64,000 nucleotides of DNA from Albibacillus kandeliae (GTDB lineage Bacteria > Pseudomonadota > Alphaproteobacteria > Rhodobacterales > Rhodobacteraceae), in assembly GCF_003116585.1 (NCBI RefSeq), contig NZ_QEHM01000012.1, positions 92,439 to 156,438 on the forward strand, given 5' to 3'. Shown here piece after piece: positions 32,346 through 42,118 of this stretch. The notes under the pieces were generated by a model. It worked only from the letters and a program-made list of their open reading frames with translations, did not search any database and was not told where the DNA came from. Position 1 is the stretch's first letter. Each line of letters opens with the position of its first letter. Made by a program: the position numbers and the translations under genes.

Positions 32346-34697
32346 TCAGAGCGACAGCTTGAGCCGCCCCCCGTTCCTGGCCCGCGAACAGCAGGTCATG
32401 ACACGTTTGTTCTCGGCCCGCTCGGCGCGGGTCAGCACCATGTCGCGGTGGTCGATCTCGCCCTCGACGACGGCCACCTCGCACGAACCGCACAGCCCCT
32501 CGCGGCAGTCGCAGGCAACGTCGATCCCGGTGGCAAGGATGGCATCCAGCAGCGTGGTGTCCGCGCCGACCTGTACCACCATGCCCGAGTCGACCAGTTC
32601 CACCTCGAACGCCTGTTCCTTCTCGGGATCGAGGCCCGAGGCCCCGCCGCTGAAATGCTCGAAGTGGAAGGTGCCCTGCGGCAGATCCGTAGTCAGGTCT
32701 TCCAGCGCGGTCAGCAGGCCCTTGGGCCCGCAGGAATAGATCTGCGCCGCCTCGCCCAGCCCAGCGACCATCCCGGCAAGGTCCATGAACCTGCCTTCAT
32801 CGTCGGCATAAAGCGTCAGCGCCGCCCCGTGATCGCGGGCAACCCGGTCGAGGAAGGCCATCGTGGCCTTCGACCGCCCGGCGTAGTGCAACTCATAGCT
32901 CTTGCCCTCCGCCTTCAGCCGGTCCGCCATGGCGAGGATCGGGGTGATCCCGATACCGCCCGCGACCAGCACGTAATGCGATGCGGCAGCGTCCAGCCGG
33001 AACAGGTTCGACGGACCACGCAGCCGGATCTCGGCCCCGGCCTTGAGCGTCTCGTGGATATGGCGCGACCCGCCCCGCCCCGCCTCTTCCCGCAGGATCG
33101 CGACCTGATAGGTCTCGGCCTCGGGATCGCCGCAGAGCGAGTACTTGCGGTCGAAGTCGCCGACGCAGAGCTCGATATGCGCCCCTGCGCTCCACTTGGG
33201 CAGCGGGCGCCCCTGCGCGTCCTCAAGCGTCAGACCAAGGATGCCTTCAGCCTCCCGGCGCACCTCCGCCACGCGCACGTTGCGCGCGATATCCCGGCGC
33301 GACGGCGCACCGACCTCGAAATGACGGCGCGATTTCAGCGTCGCCGGGTCGGACCGCTCTGGGTTCAGCTCCGGGTCCCACTCCACCCACAGGTGATCCG
33401 GCCCCCGGAACGAGGTGTTCGGCAGATAGGTGAACGCCTGCTCGGCCAGCCGCAGGTGCGGCAGGCGGCGCGTCATCTCTTCAAGGAAGATCCGCATCTC
33501 CATCCGGCCGATGTTCTTGCCCATGCACTGGTGAGCGCCATAGCCGAAGGTCAGGTGATCGACCGCGTTGTCGCGGTAGATGTCGAAGGTGTCGCCATCC
33601 TCGAAGTGCCGCTCGTCCTGGTTGCCCGAGGCCTGCACGATCAGCAGCTTGGCCCCCTCCGGCAGATCGACCCCGCCCACGTTGGCGGGCGCCGTCGCCT
33701 GCCGCCGCCAAGCGACGATCGACCCGGCGTACCGCAGGCATTCCTCGACCGCGTTGGGAATCAGCGCGGGGTTCGCACAGATGTCGTCCCATGCTTCGCG
33801 ATGGGTCAGCAGCGTCTTGAACATGTTGGTCGAGGCCAGCGACGTGGTCTCGTGTGCCGCCACGATGATGGCCATCATCATCGAGTGGACATAGCTGTCG
33901 GTCACCACCTCGGGGATCTCGGCGTTCATCCGGATGGTGTGATGCATCCAGCCGGTCCCGTCGGGCTGGGCGCGCATCTTCTCGATGACCTCGCCCGCGT
34001 ACTGCCAGAACCGGCCCACGTCATGCGCGACCTCGACCTGCTTCTCGTCCGAGGGCTTGCCCCATGTGTTGACCGAATGCGCAACGGAGAAGGTCTTGAG
34101 CGTGGCGATCTCGTCCTCGGGCACGCCAAGGAAATGCAGCGCCACCAGCAGCGGCACCTCATAAAGCATGGCCTCGACAAGGTCGACGCGGCCGCTGTCG
34201 ATGAATTCGTCGATCTTCTCGCGCGTCAGGCGACGGACCATGTCCTGCTGCTTTTCGAGGTTCTCGGGCAGGAAGTGGTCCAGCAGCGCGCGGCGGCGCT
34301 CCATGTGGGCGGGCTCATCCTCGTTCACCATGGTACGGTTCATGGCGTAGTCGTAGCTCTTGAGAATCGCCATCGCCTCGTCCGTGGCGGGCGTGATCTT
34401 CTCCAGCACGTTCTTGGGCGAGAACAGGATGTTGTCGCGGAAGACCGCCTTGATGTCATCGTAACGGCTGACCACCCAGTACCCCAGCTTGGGCGAGTAG
34501 AAGACGGGCAGCTGGTCACGCGACCAGCGCAGCGCCTCGGCCGGGTCAAGCTGATAGGGTCCTTCGAAGGCGTCAAAGTCACGCGCCATCGCCTCCGGAT
34601 CGGTGACAGGGCAGCGCTGTTCCGCGGTCTGGGCCCCTGCCCCGGTGAACGGGCAGGTTCCGGGGTTGGTCGTCGAAGACTGGGCAGTATCAGCCAT
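32346..34697 (-). CDS. self-sufficient cytochrome P450 fused to phthalate-type reductase (CYP116B-like)
   Basis: A 783-residue fusion. Residues 1-450 are a P450: I-helix AAHETTS (280-286), K-helix E319-x-x-R322, and heme loop FGYGAHQCMG with Cys391. Residues of about 470-690 are an FMN/NADH reductase like phthalate dioxygenase reductase (RKYSLCG, GGIGITPILA, YSCGPKGLL). The C-terminus is a plant-type [2Fe-2S] ferredoxin with Cys731, Cys736, Cys739 and Cys769. The order heme-FMN-FeS is that of class VII P450s such as P450RhF, which need only NAD(P)H and O2. All catalytic residues are present. It heads an operon with a TRAP importer and is divergent from an IclR regulator, so it likely oxidises an aromatic or hydrophobic acid. 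The real substrate is unknown. Confidence 0.96.
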   Translation of the reverse strand: MADTAQSSTTNPGTCPFTGAGAQTAEQRCPVTDPEAMARDFDAFEGPYQLDPAEALRWSRDQLPVFYSPKLGYWVVSRYDDIKAVFRDNILFSPKNVLEKITPATDEAMAILKSYDYAMNRTMVNEDEPAHMERRRALLDHFLPENLEKQQDMVRRLTREKIDEFIDSGRVDLVEAMLYEVPLLVALHFLGVPEDEIATLKTFSVAHSVNTWGKPSDEKQVEVAHDVGRFWQYAGEVIEKMRAQPDGTGWMHHTIRMNAEIPEVVTDSYVHSMMMAIIVAAHETTSLASTNMFKTLLTHREAWDDICANPALIPNAVEECLRYAGSIVAWRRQATAPANVGGVDLPEGAKLLIVQASGNQDERHFEDGDTFDIYRDNAVDHLTFGYGAHQCMGKNIGRMEMRIFLEEMTRRLPHLRLAEQAFTYLPNTSFRGPDHLWVEWDPELNPERSDPATLKSRRHFEVGAPSRRDIARNVRVAEVRREAEGILGLTLEDAQGRPLPKWSAGAHIELCVGDFDRKYSLCGDPEAETYQVAILREEAGRGGSRHIHETLKAGAEIRLRGPSNLFRLDAAASHYVLVAGGIGITPILAMADRLKAEGKSYELHYAGRSKATMAFLDRVARDHGAALTLYADDEGRFMDLAGMVAGLGEAAQIYSCGPKGLLTALEDLTTDLPQGTFHFEHFSGGASGLDPEKEQAFEVELVDSGMVVQVGADTTLLDAILATGIDVACDCREGLCGSCEVAVVEGEIDHRDMVLTRAERAENKRVMTCCSRARNGGRLKLSL

Positions 34698-34868
34698 CGC
34701 GTCGCCTCCTCTCGATCTCGATGAACGATTCCCCTTCTATGTCACGAATATCGGACAATCAATTGCTAATATAGTTACAAAATGTCCACATAGTGAGACA
34801 GACCGTTGAGTTTCGGCCCGGAATGTTGCTTATGGCGAGAGGGGAGCACGAGGGAGAACCGCCAGACG

Positions 34869-35549
34869 ATGTCCAATGGCAAACTGCAGACGCTGGAGCG
34901 CGGCATCGAGGCCCTGCTCCTGATCGCCAAGACACCGGGCGGCCTCAAGGCGGCCGAACTCGCGGTGCGGCTCGACCTCCACCGCGCGGTCGCCTACCGG
35001 ATCATCGCGACCCTGGCCGACCACGGCATGGTGCGCCGCCTCAGCGACGGTCGGATCGTGCTGGGCGCCGGGGCCTACCTGCTGGGCGCACGCACCGCCG
35101 ACAGCGTCCGCGCGATGGCCCGTCCCGTGCTCGAAGAACTGGCGGAACGGACCCGCGCCACCGCCTTTCTCTCGATTGCCGAGGGCAACGAATGCGTCGT
35201 TGCCCTCACCGCCGAACCCCGCGAGGCGACGATCAACATCCATTACCGTGTCGGCACCCGGCACCCCATCGACCGGGGCGCCGCCGGCATCGCGATCCTT
35301 GCGACACGCCCGGCGCAGGAGTCGGATTCGGAGGATATCCGCTTTGCCCGCGAACACGGCTACAGCATCACCCGGGGCCAGTTGCACCGGGGCGCCATCG
35401 GGGTTTCCAGCGCCGTGCACCTGCCCGGCGACGGCTTCGCCGGGCTCGACTTCTCGATCGGGGTTGTCGCGCTGGAGGAACTCGACACCGATACGGCCGC
35501 CGAGGCTGTCCCGGCGGCCTCGCAGGCCTTGTCGCAAAGCTTTTCCTGA
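34869..35549 (+). CDS. IclR family transcriptional regulator
   Basis: A 226-residue regulator. The N-terminal winged HTH (LQTLERGIEALLLIAKTPGGLKAAELAVRLDLHRAVAYRIIATLADHGMVRRL) is followed by the IclR ligand domain (VLEELAERTRATAFLSIAEGNECV, HPIDRGAAGIAILA). The start at 34869 is chosen because the conserved HTH starts there; an in-frame upstream start at 34806 would add 21 residues unlike the family. It is divergent from the P450 gene over a 171-base gap, so it most likely controls that operon in response to a pathway compound (inference). The C-terminal domain is a little short for the family. Confidence 0.88.
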   Translation: MSNGKLQTLERGIEALLLIAKTPGGLKAAELAVRLDLHRAVAYRIIATLADHGMVRRLSDGRIVLGAGAYLLGARTADSVRAMARPVLEELAERTRATAFLSIAEGNECVVALTAEPREATINIHYRVGTRHPIDRGAAGIAILATRPAQESDSEDIRFAREHGYSITRGQLHRGAIGVSSAVHLPGDGFAGLDFSIGVVALEELDTDTAAEAVPAASQALSQSFS

Positions 35550-35595
35550 GCTCCGCGCAGCTGGCGCGGGTCCGGATGGGCCAGTGTCAGGAGGA

Positions 35596-35615
35596 CACCC
35601 CGGAGGCCCGGGGTG
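35596..35615. terminator. hairpin between IclR and the convergent barrel gene
   Basis: CACCCCGG and CCGGGGTG form an 8-bp stem with a 4-base loop, between the IclR stop and the stop of the minus-strand barrel gene. It is placed to terminate both. Confidence 0.5.
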
Positions 35616-35621
35616 CGCCGA

Positions 35622-36179
35622 TCAGAAGCGGTAGACCGCCTTGAAGTAGATCGCGTTCACGTCGACATCACCGCCGCCGTCGCCGATCCCGTCGAACGAG
35701 TGATAGAGGTATTCCGCGCCGAGGGCCCAGTTGTCGTTCACCATCCAGCTGTAGCCCAGACCGAGGACATAGCTGTCGCTGCTACCGTCAAAGAAGGTGT
35801 CGACGCCATCGAAGCTGGCATAGGCATAGCCGACGCTGCCGTACATCAGTCCGCCGCTGGCCAGTTCGTAGCCGACGATCACTTTCAGGCGGGCGATCTC
35901 GTTGAAATCGGCAGAGTCACCGGTGTCCGGGTCGGTGACCGAAATGTCGGCCCAGTCGTACTGAAATTCGGGGCCGACATACCAGCTCGCCCCGAGATCC
36001 CAGAGATAACCGGCAGTGAAACCACCGATCACGCTGTCGCCGTCAAAGTCACTCACATTGAGGTCGAATTCGCTGTAGGCATAGCCGAGTTGGCCACCGA
36101 TGTATCCGCCGGACCAATCCGCCTGTGCAGTCGTTGCCGCCGTGCCGAGTAGGAACGCAATTAGAGCCGTACCGCGCAT
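35622..36179 (-). CDS. outer-membrane beta-barrel protein
   Basis: A 185-residue protein with a signal peptide ending TAQA and a small barrel: WSGGYIGGQLGYAYSEFDL is the first-strand signature shared with the Omp25-like family, and it ends KAVYRF with the terminal Phe. Repeated aromatic strands (YGSVGYAYASFDGVD, LGLGYSWMVNDNWALGAEYLYHSF) continue to the end. It is of the same general family as the barrel at 3768 but shows clear differences, so it is a paralogue rather than a recent copy. The start at 36179 follows GGAG at the proper distance; 36191 is an alternative. Confidence 0.86.
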   Translation of the reverse strand: MRGTALIAFLLGTAATTAQADWSGGYIGGQLGYAYSEFDLNVSDFDGDSVIGGFTAGYLWDLGASWYVGPEFQYDWADISVTDPDTGDSADFNEIARLKVIVGYELASGGLMYGSVGYAYASFDGVDTFFDGSSDSYVLGLGYSWMVNDNWALGAEYLYHSFDGIGDGGGDVDVNAIYFKAVYRF

Positions 36180-36456
36180 TTCATTCTCCATTAACTAGTA
36201 ATAATTGTGGTAATAAACCTGATCTTAGCACGTTTTGCGTGTTCCAGACAGAAGTGTGATCGCCCACCGCGTGCCAGTGGCGGTGTCCCGCCGGTCGCCC
36301 CTGTTTGACCGGGCGCCCGCGAATGCCGCCGAAAAGCCTCACCCTGCAACAGATGTCGGGATTACACCGGCCCATCCGGTCTTGAACATTGCGGGACGCC
36401 CGACGTGGTGCCAATATGACAGCTACCGACTTGCACAAGAAAGCGGGTGGCACCGA

Positions 36457-36735
36457 GTGTTTTATTCGAACAAATTCAAATTCTTGGCGGTATTGCTGCT
36501 GACCGGCGCCTGCACCGAGATGACCACGACCCAAGGCTCCGGCGAAGCGGGCTTCATCACCAACCTGCCGGAATCCGTGGTCGCGATGGCGGCGCCCAAC
36601 CAGAATCTCCAGGCGGTCCGGATCATGCCGGAAGATGGATGTTACTGGTACAAGTACGTCGGGCCGGTCGAGACGACCTACCTGCCGCTGCGCACGACAG
36701 ACGGGCGGCCGATCTGCACGCCCCGGACGTCCTAG
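36457..36735 (+). CDS. small lipoprotein of unknown function
   Basis: A protein of about 92 residues. The N-terminus KFKFLAVLLLTGAC ends in a lipobox, so the cysteine would be acylated and the protein held in the envelope. The mature part is short (TEMTTTQGSGEAGFITNLPESV, then MPEDGCYWYKYVGPVETTYLP) and ends PRTS. The start is uncertain: GTG 36457 directly precedes the signal segment, whereas the much longer upstream frame (from 36235) is not protein-like. It is convergent with the L,D-transpeptidase gene, 21 bases apart. The family is not recognised. Confidence 0.6.
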   Translation: MFYSNKFKFLAVLLLTGACTEMTTTQGSGEAGFITNLPESVVAMAAPNQNLQAVRIMPEDGCYWYKYVGPVETTYLPLRTTDGRPICTPRTS

Positions 36736-36756
36736 AACGCCCCGGGGCCCTGTGCC

Positions 36757-37416
36757 CTAGCTGCTGGCCGAGACGTAGGTTTCGGGCCGATAGAGATAGG
36801 CCGTCGCTCCCGGCGAGACCTTGTCGTACAGCCCGATGATATGCGCCATCACCATGCGGACGCAGCCGGAGCTTGCCCGCCCGCCGATGGAGCTGGGATA
36901 GGGGCTGCCGTGGATCCGCAGGTGGGTGTCGCGCCCGCCCTCGTAGAGGTAGAACGCCCGCGACCCGAGAGGGTTCGACGGACCGCCCGGCATCCCGTCG
37001 GCATGTTGCGCATAGGTGCCCGGATCGCGCTGGATCATCTCCGGTGTCGGCGTCCAGCGCGGCCATTTCGCTTTGCGCCGGATCGCGTAGGTCCCGGGCT
37101 CGTAGAGGTTGCCCTTGGCAATCGCCACGCCATAGCGCAGCGCCGAGCCGTCGCCCTGCGTGTAATAGATATAACGCGCAACCGCATCGACATGCAGGTT
37201 GCCCGCCGGAAGGTTCCGGTTGGTTTCAACCACCTGCGGCAGGAACCTCGGGTGCAGGCCCCAGGGGTTCGACGTCGCGGGGTTGTAGTTCGCGGGCGTC
37301 ACCTGGGCGTCCCACGCCGCCCAGCTTGAATTCGGAGAGGTCTGCGCCATCGCGCCGGTAATCGGCGTCGAGAAGAGCGCGGCAGTGGTCGAGATGAAAT
37401 GACGTCGTGTCAGCAT
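36757..37416 (-). CDS. L,D-transpeptidase (YkuD domain)
   Basis: A 219-residue exported enzyme. The N-terminus has a twin-arginine motif (TRRHFISTTAALF), so it may be exported folded by Tat; cleavage is near MAQT. The YkuD catalytic region is intact: the His in RIHGSPYPSS and the Cys in ASSGCVRM with its conserved Ser-Gly before and Arg after. Upstream segments RYGVAIAKGN and TYAIRRKAKWPRWTPTPEMI are typical. It forms 3-3 cross-links in peptidoglycan or attaches proteins to it. The frame extends upstream to 37497, but the signal peptide sets the start at 37416. Confidence 0.92.
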   Translation of the reverse strand: MLTRRHFISTTAALFSTPITGAMAQTSPNSSWAAWDAQVTPANYNPATSNPWGLHPRFLPQVVETNRNLPAGNLHVDAVARYIYYTQGDGSALRYGVAIAKGNLYEPGTYAIRRKAKWPRWTPTPEMIQRDPGTYAQHADGMPGGPSNPLGSRAFYLYEGGRDTHLRIHGSPYPSSIGGRASSGCVRMVMAHIIGLYDKVSPGATAYLYRPETYVSASS

Positions 37417-37576
37417 ACCGGATACCCCAGTCGGCTTGATCGTTAAGAAATTGTTAGCACGGGGACCAGCAAGCCGGAAAGACTGCGGCGGTGCCATTCA
37501 CAACTGCGTGATAGCGCGCGCCCTGCCCCTCCTGTCTCTCCGGTGCATCCCGAACAGACGGCAAAGGCTTGAAAAG

Positions 37577-37602
37577 ACTTCGGGCGCTCGCGCGCCCGAA
37601 GT
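37577..37602 (-). terminator. terminator of the nqr operon
   Basis: Perfect 11-bp stem ACTTCGGGCGC / GCGCCCGAAGT with a 4-base loop, 8 bases beyond the nqrF stop. Reading on the minus strand it is followed by CTTTTC. A good intrinsic terminator for nqrA-F. Confidence 0.8.
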
Positions 37603-37610
37603 TGGTAACT

Positions 37611-38834
37611 TTACCCGCCGAAGTCGTCGAGCATGATGTCCTCTCGGTCCACGCCCAGATCCAGCAGCATGTTGATGACCGACTGGTTCATGATCGGGGG
37701 ACCACACATGTAGAACTCGCAGTCTTCCGGGTTCGGGTGGTTCTTGAGGTATTCCTCGTACAGCACGTTGTGGATGAACCCGGTGTAGCCGGTCCAGTGA
37801 TCGTCCGGCAGCGCATCGGACAGCGCCACGTGCCATTCGAAGTTGTCGAACTCCTTGGCCAGCTCGTCGAAATCCTCGACGAAGAACATCTCGCGCTTGG
37901 AGCGCGCGCCGTACCAGAAGGTGATCTTGCGGTCGCGGTTCTCCAGCCGCTTGAGCTGGTCGAAGATGTGCGAGCGCATCGGTGCCATCCCCGCGCCCCC
38001 GCCGATGAAGACCATTTCCTTCTTGGTGTCACGGGCGAAGAACTCGCCGAAGGGACCGGAAATGGTAACCTTGTCACCGGGCTTGAGGTTGAAGATGTAG
38101 GACGACATCTGGCCCGGCGGAATGCCGGTCGAGTTCGGCGGCGGCGAGGCGACGCGGACGTTGAGCATGATGATGCCCTTCTCGTCCGGGTAGTTCGCCA
38201 TCGAGTAGGCGCGCTCGATGGGCTCTTCGACCACCGACTCGTATTGCCACAGGTTGAACTTGTCCCAGTCCTCCCGGTACTCCTGCTCGACGTCGAACTG
38301 CTTGTACGAGAGCTTGTGCGCGGGCGCTTCGATCTGGATGTAGCCACCGGCGCGGAAGTTCACGTCCTCGCCTTCGGGCAGTTCCAGAACAAGGGCCTTG
38401 ATGAAGGTCGCAACGTTCTCGTTCGAACGGACGGTGCATTCCCACTTCTTGACCCCGAAGACCTCTTCGGGAACCTCGATCTCCATGTCCTGCTTGACGG
38501 CAACCTGACAGGACAGCCGGTCGCCACAGGCGGCCTCACGCTTGGTGATGTGGGTTTCCTCGGTGGGCAGGATCGACCCGCCGCCCGAGTGGATGCGGAC
38601 ACGGCACTGCGCGCAGGTGCCGCCGCCGCCACAGGCGGAGGGCACGAACATCTTCTGCGCCGCCAGCGTCTGCAGCAGCTTGCCGCCGGAGGGGACGGAG
38701 ATGGTCTTTTCACCGTTGATGGTGATGTTGACGTTACCGCTGCTGACCAGCTTGGAGCGCGCCGCCAGGATCACCGTCACCAGGACGATGACGATCAGCG
38801 TGAACAGCAGGACGCCAAGTGCGAAAGTCGTCAT
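37611..38834 (-). CDS. nqrF: Na+-translocating NADH:quinone reductase subunit F
   Basis: A 407-residue subunit. One N-terminal anchor helix is followed by a [2Fe-2S] ferredoxin domain with ligands Cys68, Cys74, Cys77 and Cys109, and then an FAD/NADH reductase domain ([50 protein letters not shown]). It takes electrons from NADH and passes them to the rest of the complex; it is the entry point of Na+-NQR. The length is as in Vibrio NqrF. It is the last gene of nqrABCDEF and sits directly before the terminator. All cofactor residues seen are intact. Confidence 0.97.
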   Translation of the reverse strand: MTTFALGVLLFTLIVIVLVTVILAARSKLVSSGNVNITINGEKTISVPSGGKLLQTLAAQKMFVPSACGGGGTCAQCRVRIHSGGGSILPTEETHITKREAACGDRLSCQVAVKQDMEIEVPEEVFGVKKWECTVRSNENVATFIKALVLELPEGEDVNFRAGGYIQIEAPAHKLSYKQFDVEQEYREDWDKFNLWQYESVVEEPIERAYSMANYPDEKGIIMLNVRVASPPPNSTGIPPGQMSSYIFNLKPGDKVTISGPFGEFFARDTKKEMVFIGGGAGMAPMRSHIFDQLKRLENRDRKITFWYGARSKREMFFVEDFDELAKEFDNFEWHVALSDALPDDHWTGYTGFIHNVLYEEYLKNHPNPEDCEFYMCGPPIMNQSVINMLLDLGVDREDIMLDDFGG

Positions 38835-38847
38835 TGTTGGCCTTTCC

Positions 38848-39456
38848 TTACAGTTTCACGCCGCTGAACGACATGAAGGCCATCGCCATCAGGCCAGCGG
38901 TGATGAAGGTGATGCCGAGACCCTGCAGCCCGTCCGGGATGTCGGAGTACTTCAGCTTCTCCCGGACCCCCGCCATCGCGGTGATCGCCAGCGCCCAGCC
39001 GAACCCGGAGGACACGCCGTAGGTCGCCGCCTCGGCAAAGTTGTAGCTGCGCTCCACCATGAACAGCGAACCGCCCAGAATGGCGCAGTTCACCGTGATC
39101 AGCGGCAGGTACACACCCAGCGCGTTGTAGAGCGGCGGGAAGTACTTATCGAGGATCATCTCGAGGATCTGAACCAGCGCGGCGATCACCCCGATGTACG
39201 AGATCAGGCCGAGGAAGGTCAGGTCGACGTCACCGAAACCCGCCCATGCCAGCGCACCGGGCGCCAGCAGGTAGTTCAGCAGCAGGTTATTGGCCGGCAC
39301 GGTCAGCGCCTGCACGACCATCACCGAGATCCCGAGGCCCATGGCCGTCGAGATCTTCTTGGACACGGCAAGGAAGGTACACATGCCGAGGAAGAACGAG
39401 AGGGCAAGGTTCTCGATGAAGACAGCCTTGACCGCGAGGGAAACGAGACCTTCCAT
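38848..39456 (-). CDS. nqrE: Na+-translocating NADH:quinone reductase subunit E
   Basis: A 202-residue integral membrane subunit with six helices and the two inverted halves typical of NqrE. Cysteines that hold an intramembrane iron centre in the known complex are expected in [12 protein letters not shown] and in [12 protein letters not shown], and both are present. The start at 39456 overlaps the nqrD stop by one base. It is part of the Na+ path between NqrF and NqrD. Confidence 0.97.
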   Translation of the reverse strand: MEGLVSLAVKAVFIENLALSFFLGMCTFLAVSKKISTAMGLGISVMVVQALTVPANNLLLNYLLAPGALAWAGFGDVDLTFLGLISYIGVIAALVQILEMILDKYFPPLYNALGVYLPLITVNCAILGGSLFMVERSYNFAEAATYGVSSGFGWALAITAMAGVREKLKYSDIPDGLQGLGITFITAGLMAMAFMSFSGVKL

Positions 39457-40109
39457 CAGTGTGCCTCCACCGTCTGGATCTTGTATTCACGCTCTTCGAC
39501 CTGACCCGGTTTCCAGGTGCGGATGCCCCAGATGATCAGGCCGATCACGAAGAACGCAGAGGGCGGCAGCAGCAGCAGGCCGTTCGGAACGTACCAGCCG
39601 CCGTTGTTCACCGTCGGAAGAATGGTGATGCCGAACAGCGACCCCGAGCCGAAGAGCTCGCGGAACACCGAGACCACCATCAGCAGCAGGCCATAGCCCA
39701 GCCCGTTGCCGATGCCGTCGATGAAACTCGCGATCGGCGGGTTCTTCATGGCAAAGGCCTCGGCGCGGCCCATCACGATGCAGTTGGTGATGATCAGGCC
39801 CACGAAGACCGACAGCGTCTTGGAGATCTCGTAGGCATAGGCCTTGAGCAGCTGGTCCACGACGATCACCAGCGAGGCGATGATGACCATCTGCACGATG
39901 ATCCGGATCGAACTCGGGATCTGGTTGCGCAGCATCGAGATGAACATCGACGAAAAGGCCGTCACCAGCGTCACCGCCAGCGCCATGACAAAGGCCACCT
40001 GCATCGAGGAGGTCACCGCCAGCGCCGAACAGATGCCAAGGACCTGCAGGGTGATCGGGTTGTTGTCGACCAGCGGGTCGATCAGTTGCGAACGATATGT
40101 CTGGGCCAT
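39456..40109 (-). CDS. nqrD: Na+-translocating NADH:quinone reductase subunit D
   Basis: A 217-residue membrane subunit, homologous to NqrE in inverted topology. Helical segments run from [18 protein letters not shown] onward, and the cysteines in GICSA and [14 protein letters not shown] match the intramembrane iron site shared with NqrE. Start and stop overlap the neighbouring genes by a single base each. It is placed between nqrC and nqrE as usual for the operon. Confidence 0.97.
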   Translation of the reverse strand: MAQTYRSQLIDPLVDNNPITLQVLGICSALAVTSSMQVAFVMALAVTLVTAFSSMFISMLRNQIPSSIRIIVQMVIIASLVIVVDQLLKAYAYEISKTLSVFVGLIITNCIVMGRAEAFAMKNPPIASFIDGIGNGLGYGLLLMVVSVFRELFGSGSLFGITILPTVNNGGWYVPNGLLLLPPSAFFVIGLIIWGIRTWKPGQVEEREYKIQTVEAH

Positions 40110-40921
40110 CAGTCGACCTCTCCTGCCTTCAGCCGCTCAAGGAAGGTGCCGTAACCGGCCTCGCCCATCCAGAAACGCACCAGGTTGTCCACCCCGCGCG
40201 AGGTCAGCGTGGCCCCGGCGAGTGCATCCACGTAAAAGTCCGTCCCCTCCGGCGGGGGCGACTTCGCGACGGTGATCGCAAGCTTGCCATCCTCGGTAAA
40301 GAGCTTCTTGCCGTTCCACAGCGCTTTCCAGCGCGGGTTGTCGACCTCTGCCCCAAGACCCGGCGTTTCACCCTGCTGGTAGAACTGCAGGCCGAAGATG
40401 TCGTTGCCGTTCTCTTCCAGCGCGATGAACCCGTAAAGGGTGGACCACAGCCCGTAGCCCTCGATCGGCAGGATCACCTTGTCGATCCCGCCCTGATCGT
40501 CGCGCAGCAGGTAGACCATGCGATAGACCTGCATCGTGCCGCCAAGGCCAGCCGGGTCCTCGTCCAGCGCCCGCACGATGGCCGGGTCGCCGCTGGCCGC
40601 CAGCTGGTCGAAGGTTTCGATGTCGAACTGGTCGGTGAACTCACCGGTCGACAGGTCCAGCACGTGCGGTTCAAAGGCCGCAAAGGCCTCGTTCACCGGA
40701 ACCGACGGGTCATAGACCCCGGCAACCTGCAGGATGTTCACCCGCTTGTCGCGCAGCTTGTTCTCTTCCTGCACGGGGCGCAGCGCCACAGCGGCGGCCG
40801 ACACCACCATCGAGGCCACGAGACACAGCACGACGGCCACGATCACCGTCTTGGAAACGGAGTCCGCCGGCATTTCGAGGAAACGACGGATCAGGCCCTT
40901 TTGCTCGTTGGCTTCAGGCAT
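40109..40921 (-). CDS. nqrC: Na+-translocating NADH:quinone reductase subunit C
   Basis: A 270-residue subunit with one N-terminal helix and a large periplasmic domain that carries covalent FMN. The attachment motif [10 protein letters not shown] has Thr238 as the flavinylated residue; position -3 is Ala rather than the Ser found in many NqrC proteins, which is still within the known motif range. The gene overlaps nqrB by 8 bases. FMN is added after export by ApbE, whose gene is divergent in this locus. Confidence 0.96.
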   Translation of the reverse strand: MPEANEQKGLIRRFLEMPADSVSKTVIVAVVLCLVASMVVSAAAVALRPVQEENKLRDKRVNILQVAGVYDPSVPVNEAFAAFEPHVLDLSTGEFTDQFDIETFDQLAASGDPAIVRALDEDPAGLGGTMQVYRMVYLLRDDQGGIDKVILPIEGYGLWSTLYGFIALEENGNDIFGLQFYQQGETPGLGAEVDNPRWKALWNGKKLFTEDGKLAITVAKSPPPEGTDFYVDALAGATLTSRGVDNLVRFWMGEAGYGTFLERLKAGEVD

Positions 40922-42113
40922 TGCGTTTCGCCCTCCGTTTGATGTTGGCCTGAATGACGAAGTAGTCGATCAGCGGGGCAAATACGTTGCCGAAGAGGAT
41001 GGCAAGCATCATGCCTTCCGGGAACGCCGGGTTGATCACCCGGATCATCACCACCATGAAGCCGATCAGCGCGCCGTAGATGTAGCGCCCGACGTTGGTG
41101 TGCGAGGCCGAGACGGGCTCGGTCACCATGAACACCAAGCCGAAGGCATAGCCGCCCAGCACCAGGTGCCAGTACCAGGGCATCGCGAACATCGGGTTGC
41201 TGTCGGAACCGATCCAGTTCAGCAGGCTCGAGAACGCGATCATCCCGGCAAGGCAGCCGACGATCAGCCGCCAGTTGGCGATCCGTGTCGCCAGCAGGAA
41301 GACCAGACCGATCAGGCAGGCGATGGTCGAGGTCTCGCCAAGGCAGCCCTGGATCGTGCCGATGAACGCATCCATCCACGTGATCCCGTGCGCGGGCAGC
41401 GCGGCATAGCCGTCCGAGGCGCCGACCGCGAGGGCGGTGGCCCCCGAGAACCCGTCGACCGGGGTCCAGACCGTGTCACCCGACATCTGCGCCGGATAGG
41501 CGAAGTACAGGAAGGCACGGCCCACCAGCGCCGGGTTCAGGAAGTTCTTGCCGGTACCGCCAAAGACTTCCTTGCCGATCACCACGCCAAAGATGATGCC
41601 CAGCGCCACCTGCCACAGCGGCGCGGTCGCCGGCATGATCAGGGTGTAGAGCATCGAGGTCACGAGAAAGCCCTCGTTCACCTCGTGCCGGCGCACCACG
41701 GCAAAGATCACTTCGAAAATGCCGCCCGCCACCAGCGTGACGATGTAGATAGGCAGGAAATACAGCAGCCCGTGCAGCATGTTGGCCAGCGGGTTGGCCG
41801 GGTTGAACCCGATCCCCAGCGCCTCGATGATCGCCGCACGCCAGCCCGAGGGCCCGAGTTCGGCAATCGCGAGGTTGGTCTGAAGCCCGGTGTTGTAGAG
41901 CCCGAAGAGGATACAGGGCACCGTGGCCAGCACCACGTAGGTCATGATCCGCTTCATGTCGATGTAGGAGCGGGCATGCGGGGCAACCGTGGTCACCGTC
42001 TTGGGCGTGTAGATGAAGCTTTCGACCATCTCGTAGAGCGGGAAATACTTCTCGTACTTGCCGCCCTTGGTGAACTGCGGCTCGAGTCTGTCGAAGAATG
42101 CGCGGAGACCCAT
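40914..42113 (-). CDS. nqrB: Na+-translocating NADH:quinone reductase subunit B
   Basis: A 399-residue membrane subunit with about ten helices. Covalent FMN is placed on Thr226 in [12 protein letters not shown], the exact SGAT motif. It also binds riboflavin and forms the main Na+ channel and quinone site with NqrA in the known complex. The gene lies 5 bases after nqrA and overlaps nqrC by 8. Length and motifs are as in Vibrio NqrB, and nothing appears to be missing. Confidence 0.97.
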   Translation of the reverse strand: MGLRAFFDRLEPQFTKGGKYEKYFPLYEMVESFIYTPKTVTTVAPHARSYIDMKRIMTYVVLATVPCILFGLYNTGLQTNLAIAELGPSGWRAAIIEALGIGFNPANPLANMLHGLLYFLPIYIVTLVAGGIFEVIFAVVRRHEVNEGFLVTSMLYTLIMPATAPLWQVALGIIFGVVIGKEVFGGTGKNFLNPALVGRAFLYFAYPAQMSGDTVWTPVDGFSGATALAVGASDGYAALPAHGITWMDAFIGTIQGCLGETSTIACLIGLVFLLATRIANWRLIVGCLAGMIAFSSLLNWIGSDSNPMFAMPWYWHLVLGGYAFGLVFMVTEPVSASHTNVGRYIYGALIGFMVVMIRVINPAFPEGMMLAILFGNVFAPLIDYFVIQANIKRRAKRNA

Positions 42114-42118
42114 CGGCC

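Noticed and set aside
32223..34724. 833-codon plus-strand frame
   Set aside because: It is the mirror of the P450 fusion gene, which has all catalytic motifs; long antisense frames are expected at this GC content.
34737..34793. Inverted repeat CTATGT / ACATAG and GGACA / TGTCC between P450 and IclR genes
   Set aside because: The arms are not symmetric and the match is short, so I do not call it an IclR operator.
36235..36456. N-terminal extension of the small lipoprotein frame
   Set aside because: The upstream codons do not resemble protein, and the lipobox signal begins at 36457.
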